DNA of 58,290 bases from an uncultured Collinsella sp. (GTDB taxonomy: Bacteria > Actinomycetota > Coriobacteriia > Coriobacteriales > Coriobacteriaceae). The stretch lies in contig CANRSF010000015.1 of NCBI GenBank assembly GCA_947642445.1, positions 1-58,290 of the forward strand. Direction: 5' to 3'. A program made the position numbers and the translations under genes. The notes below the pieces were generated by a model. It worked only from the letters and a program-made list of their open reading frames with translations. It ran no database searches and was not told where the DNA came from. This document shows positions 33,950-42,840 of this stretch, one piece after another. How positions within the stretch are numbered: the stretch's first letter is position 1; every line of letters begins with the position of its first letter.

Positions 33950-34373
33950 CTAACTCACCGTCTCCTCGCCAAAGCGATACAGTTCCTCGTTGACCTTTTG
34001 CAGGCTGCAGCCGCGATCGATACAAAAGATGACAATCGCATCGCGACGGTCCTTACAGTTGAGGACGCTTACCCCGGCAGCTGTCAGAGCGCGGTTGGTC
34101 TCCTTGAGCGTCAACGCCATCGCAAAGGCAATCTGCAGCACCTTATTACGGCTTGGGTGGCGCGCACCGGTAAAAATCTGATAACCAAAGGTCTCATTAA
34201 GGTCGGCCATGCGCACCACGCGTGAGCGCTCTAAGCCCTTTTCCTGCAGCAGCTGCTTAAGGTAGTCCGAAAGCGACGGGGCGGCAAAGTCGTGTTGGTT
34301 TGATATAGCCATCGATGTTTGGCGCGTCGAGGAGCTCATCGAGCAGCTCGTCGGTCAGCTTTTTATCGGGCAT
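33950..34373 (-). pseudogene. XRE-like HTH regulator with an apparent frameshift
   Basis: The ATG at 34373 has a very strong GGGAGGTGAGG site and opens MPDKKLTDELLDELLDAPNI, a typical acidic N-terminus for this family, but that frame stops at 34257. The HTH body continues in the +1 frame from about 34300: SLSDYLKQLLQEKGLERSRV, then YQIFTGARHPSRNKVLQIAF (the helix-turn-helix) to EELYRFGEETVS, stop at 33950. One skipped base near TATATCAAAC joins the two. Either this is a one-base mutation that breaks the gene, a sequencing error, or a programmed shift. A shorter product could begin at internal ATGs in the second frame. The kinase gene follows after 97 bases. Confidence 0.65.
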
Positions 34374-34405
34374 ACGACCTCACCTCCCCCAGTGCATGCA
34401 ACATG

Positions 34406-34849
34406 CTAGAAACCGCTTACGTCCGAACGCTCCCAGCTAGCAACCTGGTCGGGAGACACCGTACCCAGCGCCTCGAACTTCCAGGAGCCGCCCGCCTTCA
34501 GATGATTGGTGTTTGCAAGAGCCGTTCCAACCTGGTTGCCATCGGCATCATACAGAACATACTCAATCTGAATGTAGCTCTTTTCCTTGTCCGTATTATT
34601 GGTCAGCGTGCCCGTGATCTTATAGGCAAACTGATTGGAGGTGTCTTCAACCTCGTCAGCAATGGTATACGGTTCTTGCTGTTCTTTTTGCTCCTCAGCC
34701 TGCTGTGTCGCCTCGGCAGGTTTTGCCGAATCGCTCGCAGACGAATCGGTTGAATTGCCACCCATAGAGCCCGCGGCACCGACGATAACCAGCACCACGA
34801 TGACGCCTAGAACAATCTTGCCGATCGGCTTCTTTCCCTCTTTTGCCAT
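34406..34849 (-). CDS. FxLYD-domain membrane protein
   Basis: A 147-residue protein with a basic N-terminus, one membrane span (IGKIVLGVIVVLVIVGAAGS, about 9-28), a Ser/Gln/Glu-rich linker, and a C-terminal beta domain (about 70-147) with ITGTLTNNTDKEKSYIQI and EYVLYDADGNQVG, the FxLYD pattern. It should face outward. The start at 34849 follows GGAAGGA. It is the first gene of a likely operon with the HTH and kinase genes, 32 bases before the former, so it could be a sensor or substrate for them; no function is known. Confidence 0.78.
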   Translation of the reverse strand: MAKEGKKPIGKIVLGVIVVLVIVGAAGSMGGNSTDSSASDSAKPAEATQQAEEQKEQQEPYTIADEVEDTSNQFAYKITGTLTNNTDKEKSYIQIEYVLYDADGNQVGTALANTNHLKAGGSWKFEALGTVSPDQVASWERSDVSGF

Positions 34850-34920
34850 TATGCATCCTTCCCACGATCCGGCTACCGTGCCGGCACACAGCACATCGTA
34901 GGAGGCAGCGAACTCAAATT

Positions 34921-34939
34921 CATTAGCTGGGAGCTAATG
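34921..34939. promoter_or_regulatory. Palindrome in the divergent FxLYD/flavoenzyme region
   Basis: CATTAGCT-GGG-AGCTAATG is a perfect palindrome with eight-base arms in the AT-rich gap between the divergent FxLYD and flavoenzyme genes. It could be an operator for either side. A second palindrome, ACTCATTGAGT, lies at about 34964-34974. Confidence 0.4.
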
Positions 34940-35009
34940 TCGCAACATAGTTTGCCATCTGACACTCATTGAGTCCTTTTTTTCCTTCACCGAACTCATG
35001 CCTTTGTTG

Positions 35010-35037
35010 TTGACTATTAAACATTTAGACGTAAACT
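35010..35037 (+). promoter_or_regulatory. Promoter of the flavoenzyme/aconitase X operon
   Basis: TTGACT (35010-35015), a 16-base spacer and TAAACT (35032-35037). The transcript would start about 30 bases before the TTG start codon at 35074. Confidence 0.55.
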
Positions 35038-35073
35038 GCTTTGTTACCTTGTCAACATCTGAAAGGAACCTCA

Positions 35074-37395
35074 TTGGGAAAAGACGTACTGGTGCAGCAA
35101 CTCGTCGACTCATTCGACAGCTGGCCCGCCAAAAATTCCGGTTGCGGATCGTCCCGCATGACACAAGAGCTCTATCCTTTTGACAAGCTCTTCTCTCCCA
35201 TCACAATTAACAAACTCACCGTCAAAAACCGCATTGTCATGGCACCGATGGGCAATATCGACATGTGCGAGGAAACTGGCCGCCCCAGTGACATGATGCT
35301 GCAGTACTTTTTCGCCCGCGCCAAAGGCGGCTGCGGCCTCATCACAACAGGACTCGTGCCGGTAAGCCACGGCATCGATACCACGGTTACCGAACTGGAC
35401 AAGCTCACCTATTTCCCGCGCATCGATCGAAGCCGAACCGTTATGGCAGGCTGGCGCGACCTTGCCCAAGGTGTCCATGCCTTCGGATCGCGCATTTTTG
35501 TCCAGCTTACGGCTGGACTCGGCCGCGTGGGCAATCCGCAATGTCTCATCACGCAAAAGAAGTTTCCGGTCTCGGCGAGTTTCTTGCCTAACTACTACAT
35601 CCCCGCCATTCCATGCATGCGCCTCTCGGACCAAAAGCTGCGCCGTATCGTAAACAATATCGGCCAAGCGGCGGCCGATGCCCATGCCATGGGCATCGAT
35701 GGCGTCTATTTGCACGGGCACGAAGGCTATCTTATCGAGCAGCTCGGAAACCCCGCCTTTAACCATCGCAAGCTCGGACGTTATGCCGATTGGCGTCAAT
35801 TTGGCCTCGATATGGTCAAAGAAATCCGTCGCCGCGTTGGGCCCGACTACCCCATCATGTACCGCATCGACCTTTCGCTTGCACTCGAGGAAACCTATGA
35901 CGAGCAGGTCATGAATTCGACCTATCTGGGACGCATGCGCGGCGGCCGCACAGTCGAACAGACCCTGTGTTATATGGAAGAGCTCGTGGCGGCGGGAGTA
36001 AACATCTTCGACGTCGACCTGGGTTGCTATGACAACTGGTGGATGCCCCACCCGCCTGCAAGCATGCCCGCAGGCTGCTTCGTTCCCGTGGCGCGCGCCG
36101 TTCGGGAGCGCTTTGCCGCCGACAATATCCACTCCAATGCCGGCCTTCCCATACCCGTTGTCGCGGTGGGTAAGTTGGGCTACCCCGACATTGCCGAACG
36201 CGCCCTTCGCAATGGCGACGCCGATATGATCATGCTCGGACGCCCGCTGCTTGCGGATCCCGAGTGGCCCAACAAGGCGTACGCCGGTCGCGTGGCAGAT
36301 ATTCGACCCTGCATCGGATGCCAGGAAGGATGCCTCAACGAGTTTGTCGAAGGGGGCCACCCGCAGTGCGCCGTCAATCCACGCTGCAGCTTTGAATACC
36401 TCATGCCCCAGACACCCGCTCCCGCCATAGAACCCAAACGCATAGCGGTGATAGGAGCCGGACCCGCCGGGATGGTCTGCGCGTTAATCGCCGCGCGTCG
36501 TGGCCACGACGTAAAGCTCATCGACGCCGAAGATGAACTTGGAGGAAAACTCCTCTCCGCCAGCGCCGCCCGGATTAAGTTCGACCTCGATAACTACCGA
36601 TCATATCTTGTTCGACAGGTGCGCGAGCAGGCAGAAAAACCCAACGGGAACCTGACAATCGAGCTTGGACGGGCGGCACGCGCCGAAGATCTTGCAAAAG
36701 CAGGCTTCGACGCAATCGTGTGCGCGACAGGCACTTCCAATGCGATACCGCCCATCCCCGGCCTTACGGAGCTTGCAGCATCGGGCCATGCCGTGCAGGC
36801 AACGCAGCTACTGCGCCAACCCGCGCTGCTTGGCAACGCCAAAACCGTCGCCATCATTGGCGGAGGGGCCGTGGGCTGCGAGGTTGCCCAGTGGCTCACC
36901 GTCGAACACGGCATACCACAGGTCAGCGTAATTGAAATGCTGCCTCACATGATGCAGGGCGCCTGCACGGCAAATCGTGGCCACCTACTCCATGCGCTCA
37001 GGGGACGCAATGTGCGGCTCCTCAATATGACACGCGTCGAGCACGCGGAGGTCGGCGGCAAACGCGAGTCTGGAGCCCCAGCGAGGTGCGCGCGTCTCCA
37101 CCTGAGTCGCAACTGCCACAAAAACGTTCCCGACCCCTACATCTCGTGGTCACCGATCTTGCCCGAGAACGTCGAAAACCCGCTTGCACCCAAAATCGGC
37201 AACGACTGGAAGCCGCTCGAGCTAACCTGCGACCTGGTAATCATTGCCTGCGGCGGACATCCCGACGACGCACTGTTCTACAAGCTGCAGCAGACGCATG
37301 CCGCAGACGATCTGCATAACATCGGCGATGGGTTTGCACCCGGCCGTGTGCTCGAAGCGGTCCGCGCGGCATACCGACTCGGCACCAATATCTAA
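35074..37395 (+). CDS. Fe-S flavoenzyme, old yellow enzyme / 2,4-dienoyl-CoA reductase type
   Basis: A 773-residue oxidoreductase of the FadH/trimethylamine dehydrogenase group. The N-terminal TIM barrel (about 30-390) binds FMN (LFSPITINKLTVKNRIVMAP, with the active-site region at DGVYLHGHEGYLIEQ). The 4Fe-4S ligands follow in CIGCQEGCLNE and a later Cys in HPQCAVNPRC (about 413-440). The C-terminal half holds FAD and NAD(P) folds: IAVIGAGPAGMVCAL and VAIIGGGAVGCEVAQ. I chose TTG at 35074 for its AAAGGA site; ATG at 35158 has none. It heads an operon with aconitase X, a peptidase and a transporter. The substrate is probably an unsaturated acid or imine; not determined. Confidence 0.85.
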   Translation: MGKDVLVQQLVDSFDSWPAKNSGCGSSRMTQELYPFDKLFSPITINKLTVKNRIVMAPMGNIDMCEETGRPSDMMLQYFFARAKGGCGLITTGLVPVSHGIDTTVTELDKLTYFPRIDRSRTVMAGWRDLAQGVHAFGSRIFVQLTAGLGRVGNPQCLITQKKFPVSASFLPNYYIPAIPCMRLSDQKLRRIVNNIGQAAADAHAMGIDGVYLHGHEGYLIEQLGNPAFNHRKLGRYADWRQFGLDMVKEIRRRVGPDYPIMYRIDLSLALEETYDEQVMNSTYLGRMRGGRTVEQTLCYMEELVAAGVNIFDVDLGCYDNWWMPHPPASMPAGCFVPVARAVRERFAADNIHSNAGLPIPVVAVGKLGYPDIAERALRNGDADMIMLGRPLLADPEWPNKAYAGRVADIRPCIGCQEGCLNEFVEGGHPQCAVNPRCSFEYLMPQTPAPAIEPKRIAVIGAGPAGMVCALIAARRGHDVKLIDAEDELGGKLLSASAARIKFDLDNYRSYLVRQVREQAEKPNGNLTIELGRAARAEDLAKAGFDAIVCATGTSNAIPPIPGLTELAASGHAVQATQLLRQPALLGNAKTVAIIGGGAVGCEVAQWLTVEHGIPQVSVIEMLPHMMQGACTANRGHLLHALRGRNVRLLNMTRVEHAEVGGKRESGAPARCARLHLSRNCHKNVPDPYISWSPILPENVENPLAPKIGNDWKPLELTCDLVIIACGGHPDDALFYKLQQTHAADDLHNIGDGFAPGRVLEAVRAAYRLGTNI

Positions 37396-37416
37396 CACGA
37401 AAGGATGGGCTCACAG

Positions 37417-38694
37417 ATGAACCTGACCTCCCAACAACAAGCCCTGCTCAACGGCGCCAAGGGCCCCGCCATGGCCAAAGTGGTCAAGACCCTCGTTATG
37501 TACGGCGAGTGCTTTGGTGCCGAGCGTATGGTTCCCGTGACCGGCGCAAACGGTCATCTTGTCACAAGTTTTGGCCTCTCCATGCTCGGTCCAGTCTATG
37601 ACCTTATGGATGAGCTGTTGGAAGACGGTGCCCTGTCCGGTCAGTCGTTCTCGGTCGACCCGAGGCCCCTCGACCCCGCCGTCCCGGCCAACCCGCTGCA
37701 AAAGCTGCTGTTCAAGATTATGTATTCCAAACAAGGCGATTATGAGGCACAGCTGCGCAGCATGGGTCTATTGGACAGCGATGCTTTCACCTGCACCTGC
37801 TACCAGCCCGAAGTTGGCAATCGACCTCGGCGTGGCGACATCCTAAGCTGGGCAGAAAGCAGCGCCGTGGTCTTTGCCAACTCTGTGTTGGGCGCCCGCT
37901 GCAATCGCAACTCCGGCATCATCGAGATGTTCGGCTCAATCGCCGGCTTTGTCCCGGAATTCGGCCTGCTCACCGACGAGGGCCGCAAGGCGACCTGGAT
38001 CATCGAAGTCGACTGTAAACGCAAGCCCGAAGCGCAAGTACTTGGCAGCGCCATTGGCATGAAGGTGATGGAAGACGTCCCCTACATTAAAGGCCTCGAC
38101 CGTTGGCTTGGCCGCGAACTCACGCCCGACACGCAGGACTACCTTAAGGACATGGGCGCCGCCAGCGCATCGAACGGCGCTGTCGGGCTCTACCACGTGG
38201 ACGGCATCACGCCCGAAGCCGTCGAGCAAGGCGAACAGCTCATAGCACCAGACGCCCAAATCTATCGCATTGACGACGCCGAGCTGGAACGCATCCGCTC
38301 AAGCTACCCCATAATGTGGAAGAACCCGGGTGCGCGCCCCAAGCTGGCCTTCATCGGCTGCCCTCACCTCTCGTCTGCACAACTCGCCCACTGGGCAGAC
38401 GCCATCTGCGATGGACTGTGCGCCTCCGGCAACTGCCGCGTGCAAGTACCCACCGTGCTGACCGCCGCCCCATCCGTGGCAGACGCCTTCCGCAAGACCG
38501 TGGCATACAGACGCCTCTCGACTACCGGCACCGTCGTCTCGAGCATCTGCCCGCTTATGTACACCAACAACCCGCTGTGCGGCAGCATGCCCATCATCAC
38601 CAACTCCAACAAGTTGCGTACGTACTCGGCATCGCGCTACTACACCGACGACGAGGTGCTCGCCTACGTCACCACCGGAAAACCGATCAAATAG
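37417..38694 (+). CDS. Aconitase X catalytic (large) subunit
   Basis: A 425-residue member of the AcnX/DUF521 family, iron-sulfur dehydratases whose known reactions include cis-3-hydroxy-L-proline dehydration in bacteria and phosphomevalonate dehydration in archaea. Candidate cluster ligands are in ARCNRNSGIIE, FIGCPHLSS and SSICPLMYTNNP, and FGSIAGFVPEFG is a conserved loop. The start at 37417 is preferred over an ATG 12 bases earlier because the AAAGGA site overlaps that one. The swivel subunit follows 14 bases on, as a separate gene. The neighbouring flavoenzyme would suit reduction of the dehydration product. Confidence 0.88.
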   Translation: MNLTSQQQALLNGAKGPAMAKVVKTLVMYGECFGAERMVPVTGANGHLVTSFGLSMLGPVYDLMDELLEDGALSGQSFSVDPRPLDPAVPANPLQKLLFKIMYSKQGDYEAQLRSMGLLDSDAFTCTCYQPEVGNRPRRGDILSWAESSAVVFANSVLGARCNRNSGIIEMFGSIAGFVPEFGLLTDEGRKATWIIEVDCKRKPEAQVLGSAIGMKVMEDVPYIKGLDRWLGRELTPDTQDYLKDMGAASASNGAVGLYHVDGITPEAVEQGEQLIAPDAQIYRIDDAELERIRSSYPIMWKNPGARPKLAFIGCPHLSSAQLAHWADAICDGLCASGNCRVQVPTVLTAAPSVADAFRKTVAYRRLSTTGTVVSSICPLMYTNNPLCGSMPIITNSNKLRTYSASRYYTDDEVLAYVTTGKPIK

Positions 38695-38708
38695 GAAGGC
38701 GACTCCTC

Positions 38709-39152
38709 ATGGAAAAAATCTTTCACGGCCGCGTCGTTGTCCCCGGAACTGCCCACGCCAAGGCACTTGTCTCTCGCGGAGGGCTCAACACACTCGCATC
38801 GTTTCAGAAGGCACTGATGTTTGGTGACAAAAAGGCCACGTGTTCCGACCAAAACAATCCCGACTTGTACGGCAAACCTTTAGCAGGATGTGCCCTGTGC
38901 CTACCGCAAACCATCGGCTCCACCACAGGCGGCATGGTGCTCTTCTGCGCCACCAAAATGGGCCGCCAACCCGCATGCCTGCTGTTTTCCAAACCCATTG
39001 ACAGCCTTGCCGCCGCTGGCGCGATCCTCTCGGGTGTGTGGACCGACACCCCCATGCCCACCATTGACAACCTAGGCGATGAGTTTCTCGATGCCGTGTC
39101 GACGGGCGACGCCATCACCGTGGCCGAAGACGGCACGGTCATCGTCGGCTAA
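38709..39152 (+). CDS. Aconitase X swivel (small) subunit
   Basis: A 147-residue protein of the DUF126 family, the swivelling domain that pairs with AcnX. The start reads MEKIFHGRVVVPGTAHA and the conserved CLPQTIGSTTGGMVLFCA stretch lies around residues 61-78. It is encoded immediately after the large subunit, so the two should form a heterodimer. Product release or substrate closure is the domain's usual role. Confidence 0.88.
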   Translation: MEKIFHGRVVVPGTAHAKALVSRGGLNTLASFQKALMFGDKKATCSDQNNPDLYGKPLAGCALCLPQTIGSTTGGMVLFCATKMGRQPACLLFSKPIDSLAAAGAILSGVWTDTPMPTIDNLGDEFLDAVSTGDAITVAEDGTVIVG

Positions 39153-39262
39153 GGCTATCCGACCCGCCGCCCGCAGATGAACAACGTGTTTCGCCGTTTC
39201 CCGCGCGCGGTGCGGACGATAATCTTGACGTATTCGATATACAACACGAAAGGAGTCCCACC

Positions 39263-40684
39263 ATGGGAGCATCGGTATCGGTCGCACAGGGCGCGCCTCT
39301 TGATGCAGGCACCTACAAGGCAGACGAGGCAGCCGTCGAGCGCTTTTGCGAATTGCTGCGCATCCCCACCGTTTCACGTGAGAACATCGCCGAACGCGAC
39401 GATGAGCCCTTCAACCAGTGGATTCCCACGCTTCAGCGGCTTTATCCGCATTTCTTTAAAGTCGCCGAGCTTACACGCGTCGACGATTTTGGCATGCTCC
39501 TGCGTTGGCCTGGTGCCGATTCCGCCTTGGACCCCATCGTCATGATGGCGCACCAGGACGTCGTGCCCGTCGAGGGGCAAGACTGGAAGCATGATCCCTT
39601 TGGAGCCGAGATCATCGACGGCGAAATCTGGGCCCGCGGCTCACTCGACACCAAGTGCATCGTCTCTGCTTTCCTCGAGGCAGCTGAGCATTTGATTGCC
39701 CAGGGCTTCGTTCCCCCGCGCGACGTCTGGTTCTTCTCGAGCGATGGCGAGGAAATCGCCGCACCCACCGCCACCCATGCGGTGCAGTGGCTTCGCGAGC
39801 ACAACATCCATCCCTATATGGTGCTCGATGAGGGCGGCGCCGTGGCAACCGACGCCCCGCTCGGCGTCACCGAACCCGTTGCCATGGTAGGCGTATCCGA
39901 GAAGGGCCACGTCGACCTTACCGTCACGGCGCGCGCCGACGGCGGCCATGCCTCTACGCCCGCGGCAAACGATGCCTGCCGTCTTCTCTGCCGTGTATGC
40001 GAGACCATTTCTGCCAACCCCGGCAAGCCGCAACTCACGCCCGCCGTCGAGGCCACGCTGACCGAACTGGGTGCCCGCAGCAGCGCGACGTATCAGGCGA
40101 TCTTTGGCAACCTGTGGCTCACGCGCCCCGCGGTTACCAAGATCATGGCCGCCAGCCCCGAGACCTCGGCCATGCTGCGCACAACCTATGCGCTCACGCA
40201 GCTCGAGGGTTCTAACGCACACAACGTGCTGCCTCCAGTCGCCCGCGCCAACTTTAACGTGCGCATCGCACCGTTCGAAACCATCGCCGATGCCGTTGAG
40301 CGCGCTCGCAAGCTCGCCGCTCAGCAGTGTCGCGCCTCGGGCGTAAGCCCCGACCACGTCACCGTCGAGATTAACGAGGCGATCCCCTACACCGAGCCCG
40401 CGCCCGTCTCGCCTTACGAAGACGATGCCGCCTTCAACTACATCCATCGCTGCGTGTCGGGCGTCTATCCCGAGGCCGGCTTTGCTCCCTACGTGCAGAA
40501 CTCCTGCACCGACTCGCGCGAGTTCAACGAGATCTGCGATCGCGTCTACCGCTTCTGCGGCTTTATCTACTCGGGCGAGGCGCGCAAGCTCATCCATGCC
40601 GCCAACGAACGCATCGGCGTCGACGTCTACAAGCGCGGCATTGAATTCTATGTGGCGTTTCTCGCCAACCTTGAACAACTGTAG
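39263..40684 (+). CDS. M20 family metallopeptidase (PM20D1/carboxypeptidase type)
   Basis: A 473-residue zinc peptidase. Metal ligands appear in VMMAHQDVVPV (about 93-103) and WARGSLDTKCIVSAF (about 125-139), with the catalytic Glu pair in SSDGEEIAAP (about 156-165). The dimerisation domain begins near GVSEKGHVDLTV. No signal peptide. It follows aconitase X in the same direction with a 110-base gap and precedes an MFS gene, suggesting that the cluster takes up and splits an N-acyl or peptide-linked substrate. The AAAGGAG site supports the start. Confidence 0.9.
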   Translation: MGASVSVAQGAPLDAGTYKADEAAVERFCELLRIPTVSRENIAERDDEPFNQWIPTLQRLYPHFFKVAELTRVDDFGMLLRWPGADSALDPIVMMAHQDVVPVEGQDWKHDPFGAEIIDGEIWARGSLDTKCIVSAFLEAAEHLIAQGFVPPRDVWFFSSDGEEIAAPTATHAVQWLREHNIHPYMVLDEGGAVATDAPLGVTEPVAMVGVSEKGHVDLTVTARADGGHASTPAANDACRLLCRVCETISANPGKPQLTPAVEATLTELGARSSATYQAIFGNLWLTRPAVTKIMAASPETSAMLRTTYALTQLEGSNAHNVLPPVARANFNVRIAPFETIADAVERARKLAAQQCRASGVSPDHVTVEINEAIPYTEPAPVSPYEDDAAFNYIHRCVSGVYPEAGFAPYVQNSCTDSREFNEICDRVYRFCGFIYSGEARKLIHAANERIGVDVYKRGIEFYVAFLANLEQL

Positions 40685-40737
40685 GACGGGAGGGCCGATA
40701 GCGCCCCTCCCCGCTTTTACCGACCAGGAGAACCAGC

Positions 40738-42057
40738 ATGACCCAACCAAATCTTAAGCGGGCGGCCCGGCTCGACACCAAGGCCGTCGCCCTCGCCTCC
40801 CTACCCTTTATGGGCATGATCAGCTTTTGGCAGGTCTACGACGGCATCGTTCCTAAGATGCTCACGGGGACCTTTGGCCTATCCAACTCGCTCACCGGCG
40901 CGATCATGGCTATCGATAATGTCTTTGGCCTGTTCCTGCTTCCGCTCTTTGGCATTCTCTCGGACCGTTGCACAAGCAAACTCGGGCGCCGAACGCCCTT
41001 TATCTTGGGCGGCTCTGCGGTGGCAATGCTCTCCGTCCCGCTCATCGCGATCGCCAACAACATGGGCAGCCTACCCCTGCTCATCGGCGCGATTATCCTC
41101 ACGCTTTTGGCAATATGCGCCTATCGCACCATGACGGTTGCCGTCGTGGCCGACATTACGCCCCGTCCCCTGCGAACCAAGGCGGACTCGATCGAAAAGA
41201 TCGTCGGCTACGCGGGGACGGGTCTTATGCTCGTCGCCATCTCGGTCATGGTTCCCAAGGCCGACAAACCCGATTATCTTCCGCTCTTTATTTTGCAGGC
41301 CGCCTTTATTCTCGTCTCGGCCGTTGTCTACGGCATCTTTATCCGTGAGCCCGCCCTTGTCGAAAAGATGCGCAAGAAATCGCTGTCCATGGGCATCGAC
41401 GAGGATCAGATTGACAAAGATGACTCTCCCGAGGCCGGCGGTAAAGATCGCATTGCAGACGCCGGCGTACGCCGCTCCATCATCATGCTGCTCGCTGCAA
41501 CGTTTTTCTACTACATGAGCTATAACGCCATGACCACCAATATCAGCCGTTATGCCGATATGTTCTACGGCATGGAGGGCGGTTCATACGCCATCATCAA
41601 TATCGTGACGATTGCAGGCGCGCTGCTAAGCTACGTACCCTTGGCGAATCTTTCGCTCAAAATCGGCCGTAAAAAGGTCGCCCTGGGCACCGCCGTCATC
41701 ATGGTTTTATGCCCCGCGCTTCTTTGGCTGGCACCCGGTTTCTCGCCCGTGCTGTACGGCGTCTTTTTGTTGATGGGCGTTGCGCTGGGCGGCGTGGACC
41801 TGTGCGTATACACGATGATTCTGGAGTGCTGCAGTTCCCAAAGCGTGGGCCGCTACTCCGGTTACTACTACACCGTGAGCATGGCGGCTCAGGTGGCGAC
41901 ACCGATTCTCTCCGGTATCGTTATGGACGTGGCGCCGTCGATGCTCTTCGCCTATATCACGGCAATGGGCCTGCTTATGGCCGCGAGCATGGCCTCCGCC
42001 AAGCACGGCGACGCCATCTTAATCGACGAGGTCGCTCGCCGCGAGGCAGCCGAGTAG
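40738..42057 (+). CDS. MFS transporter, GPH/SLC45-like
   Basis: A 439-residue transporter with about twelve membrane segments. The loop 2-3 signature appears as GILSDRCTSKLGRRTPFILG near residue 75, the form seen in glycoside-cation symporters and SLC45-like sugar carriers. A charged central loop (about 210-245) separates the halves. It is the last gene of the flavoenzyme/aconitase X cluster and probably imports the substrate. AGGAG precedes the ATG and a strong terminator follows. Confidence 0.88.
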   Translation: MTQPNLKRAARLDTKAVALASLPFMGMISFWQVYDGIVPKMLTGTFGLSNSLTGAIMAIDNVFGLFLLPLFGILSDRCTSKLGRRTPFILGGSAVAMLSVPLIAIANNMGSLPLLIGAIILTLLAICAYRTMTVAVVADITPRPLRTKADSIEKIVGYAGTGLMLVAISVMVPKADKPDYLPLFILQAAFILVSAVVYGIFIREPALVEKMRKKSLSMGIDEDQIDKDDSPEAGGKDRIADAGVRRSIIMLLAATFFYYMSYNAMTTNISRYADMFYGMEGGSYAIINIVTIAGALLSYVPLANLSLKIGRKKVALGTAVIMVLCPALLWLAPGFSPVLYGVFLLMGVALGGVDLCVYTMILECCSSQSVGRYSGYYYTVSMAAQVATPILSGIVMDVAPSMLFAYITAMGLLMAASMASAKHGDAILIDEVARREAAE

Positions 42058-42080
42058 AAGTGCACGCCAATATTGAGCAA

Positions 42081-42121
42081 TGGAGCCGGATGGGGGTATT
42101 TCCCATCCGGCTCCATTTTTT
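42081..42121 (+). terminator. Terminator of the aconitase X cluster
   Basis: TGGAGCCGGATGGG pairs with CCCATCCGGCTCCA around a short loop and is followed by six T residues. Placed 24 bases after the MFS stop. Confidence 0.88.
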
Positions 42122-42145
42122 CATCCTCAAGAGGCTTGTCGAAGC

Positions 42146-42469
42146 CTACCCCACCGTGACGGATTCCCCGGTAAAGGTACTGACCATCAACAGGACAAAG
42201 AACACCAGGTAGCTGACACTCAGCGGGTACGCAATGATCAGGAAGACGACCCAGCCGACATTGGTTTTACCGCAGGCATGGCGTTGCTCGCGATTGCGGC
42301 AGAGCCAAATCGTCACGCCAATGGCCACGATCAGCAACACGAGTGCCGCTGCCGCCAACCCGGCAAGCGCAAACATAACGCCAATGCTCACAGCAATAAC
42401 CGGAAGCAACAACAAGCCGCATCCACACCCACCGGGACTATAAACGGCAAATTGTCGGCGTCGCCCCAT
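42146..42469 (-). CDS. Small membrane protein of unknown function
   Basis: A 107-residue protein with a basic start (MGRRRQF), a Gly/Cys-rich patch (SPGGCGCG) and three hydrophobic segments at about 20-40, 42-58 and 74-100. The start at 42469 has GGAG five bases upstream. It lies 29 bases downstream of higA on the same strand and may be carried with that module. I do not recognise the family. Confidence 0.55.
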   Translation of the reverse strand: MGRRRQFAVYSPGGCGCGLLLLPVIAVSIGVMFALAGLAAAALVLLIVAIGVTIWLCRNREQRHACGKTNVGWVVFLIIAYPLSVSYLVFFVLLMVSTFTGESVTVG

Positions 42470-42498
42470 CGTCACTCCAACCTCAACATCTTTGAACA

Positions 42499-42840
42499 CT
42501 ACAATGCGATAGCCTGCTGGACAGGAACGATCTTATCCAGTTCCGGTTCGATGCGTCTCTTCTCCGCCTCGAGATCAAACGCTATCTGGGCGCGCAGCCA
42601 ATAACCATCCGTCAGGCCAAAGTAGCGGCAAAGGCGAAGGTCGGTGTCGGCCGTCACACGACGCCTTCCCAAGATAATCTGCCCAATGCGTTGAGCCGGA
42701 ATCCCGGTCTCCTTAGCAAGGCGATATTGAGAAATGCCCATAGGGACAAGAAATTCCTCTTTGAGAAGCTCACCAGGAGTCACCGGCGGCAGCAAATCGG
42801 ACGCAGTCTCATCACTTGTGATAATCGACGATTTCAACAT
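42499..42840 (-). CDS. higA: HigA-family antitoxin
   Basis: A 113-residue XRE-type antitoxin. The HTH lies in TPGELLKEEFLVPMGISQYR and LAKETGIPAQRIGQI, followed by ILGRRRVTADTDLRLCRYFG, the standard HigA/VapI pattern. It should bind and neutralise HigB and repress the operon. The start codon lies inside the end of higB (29 shared bases), the usual toxin-first order of higBA modules. Confidence 0.93.
   Translation of the reverse strand: MLKSSIITSDETASDLLPPVTPGELLKEEFLVPMGISQYRLAKETGIPAQRIGQIILGRRRVTADTDLRLCRYFGLTDGYWLRAQIAFDLEAEKRRIEPELDKIVPVQQAIAL

Noticed and set aside
34257..34373. Independent 38-residue peptide gene
   Set aside because: The strong ribosome site is real, but the peptide matches the expected N-terminus of the HTH family and the frame is lost partway, so a frameshifted single gene explains it better.
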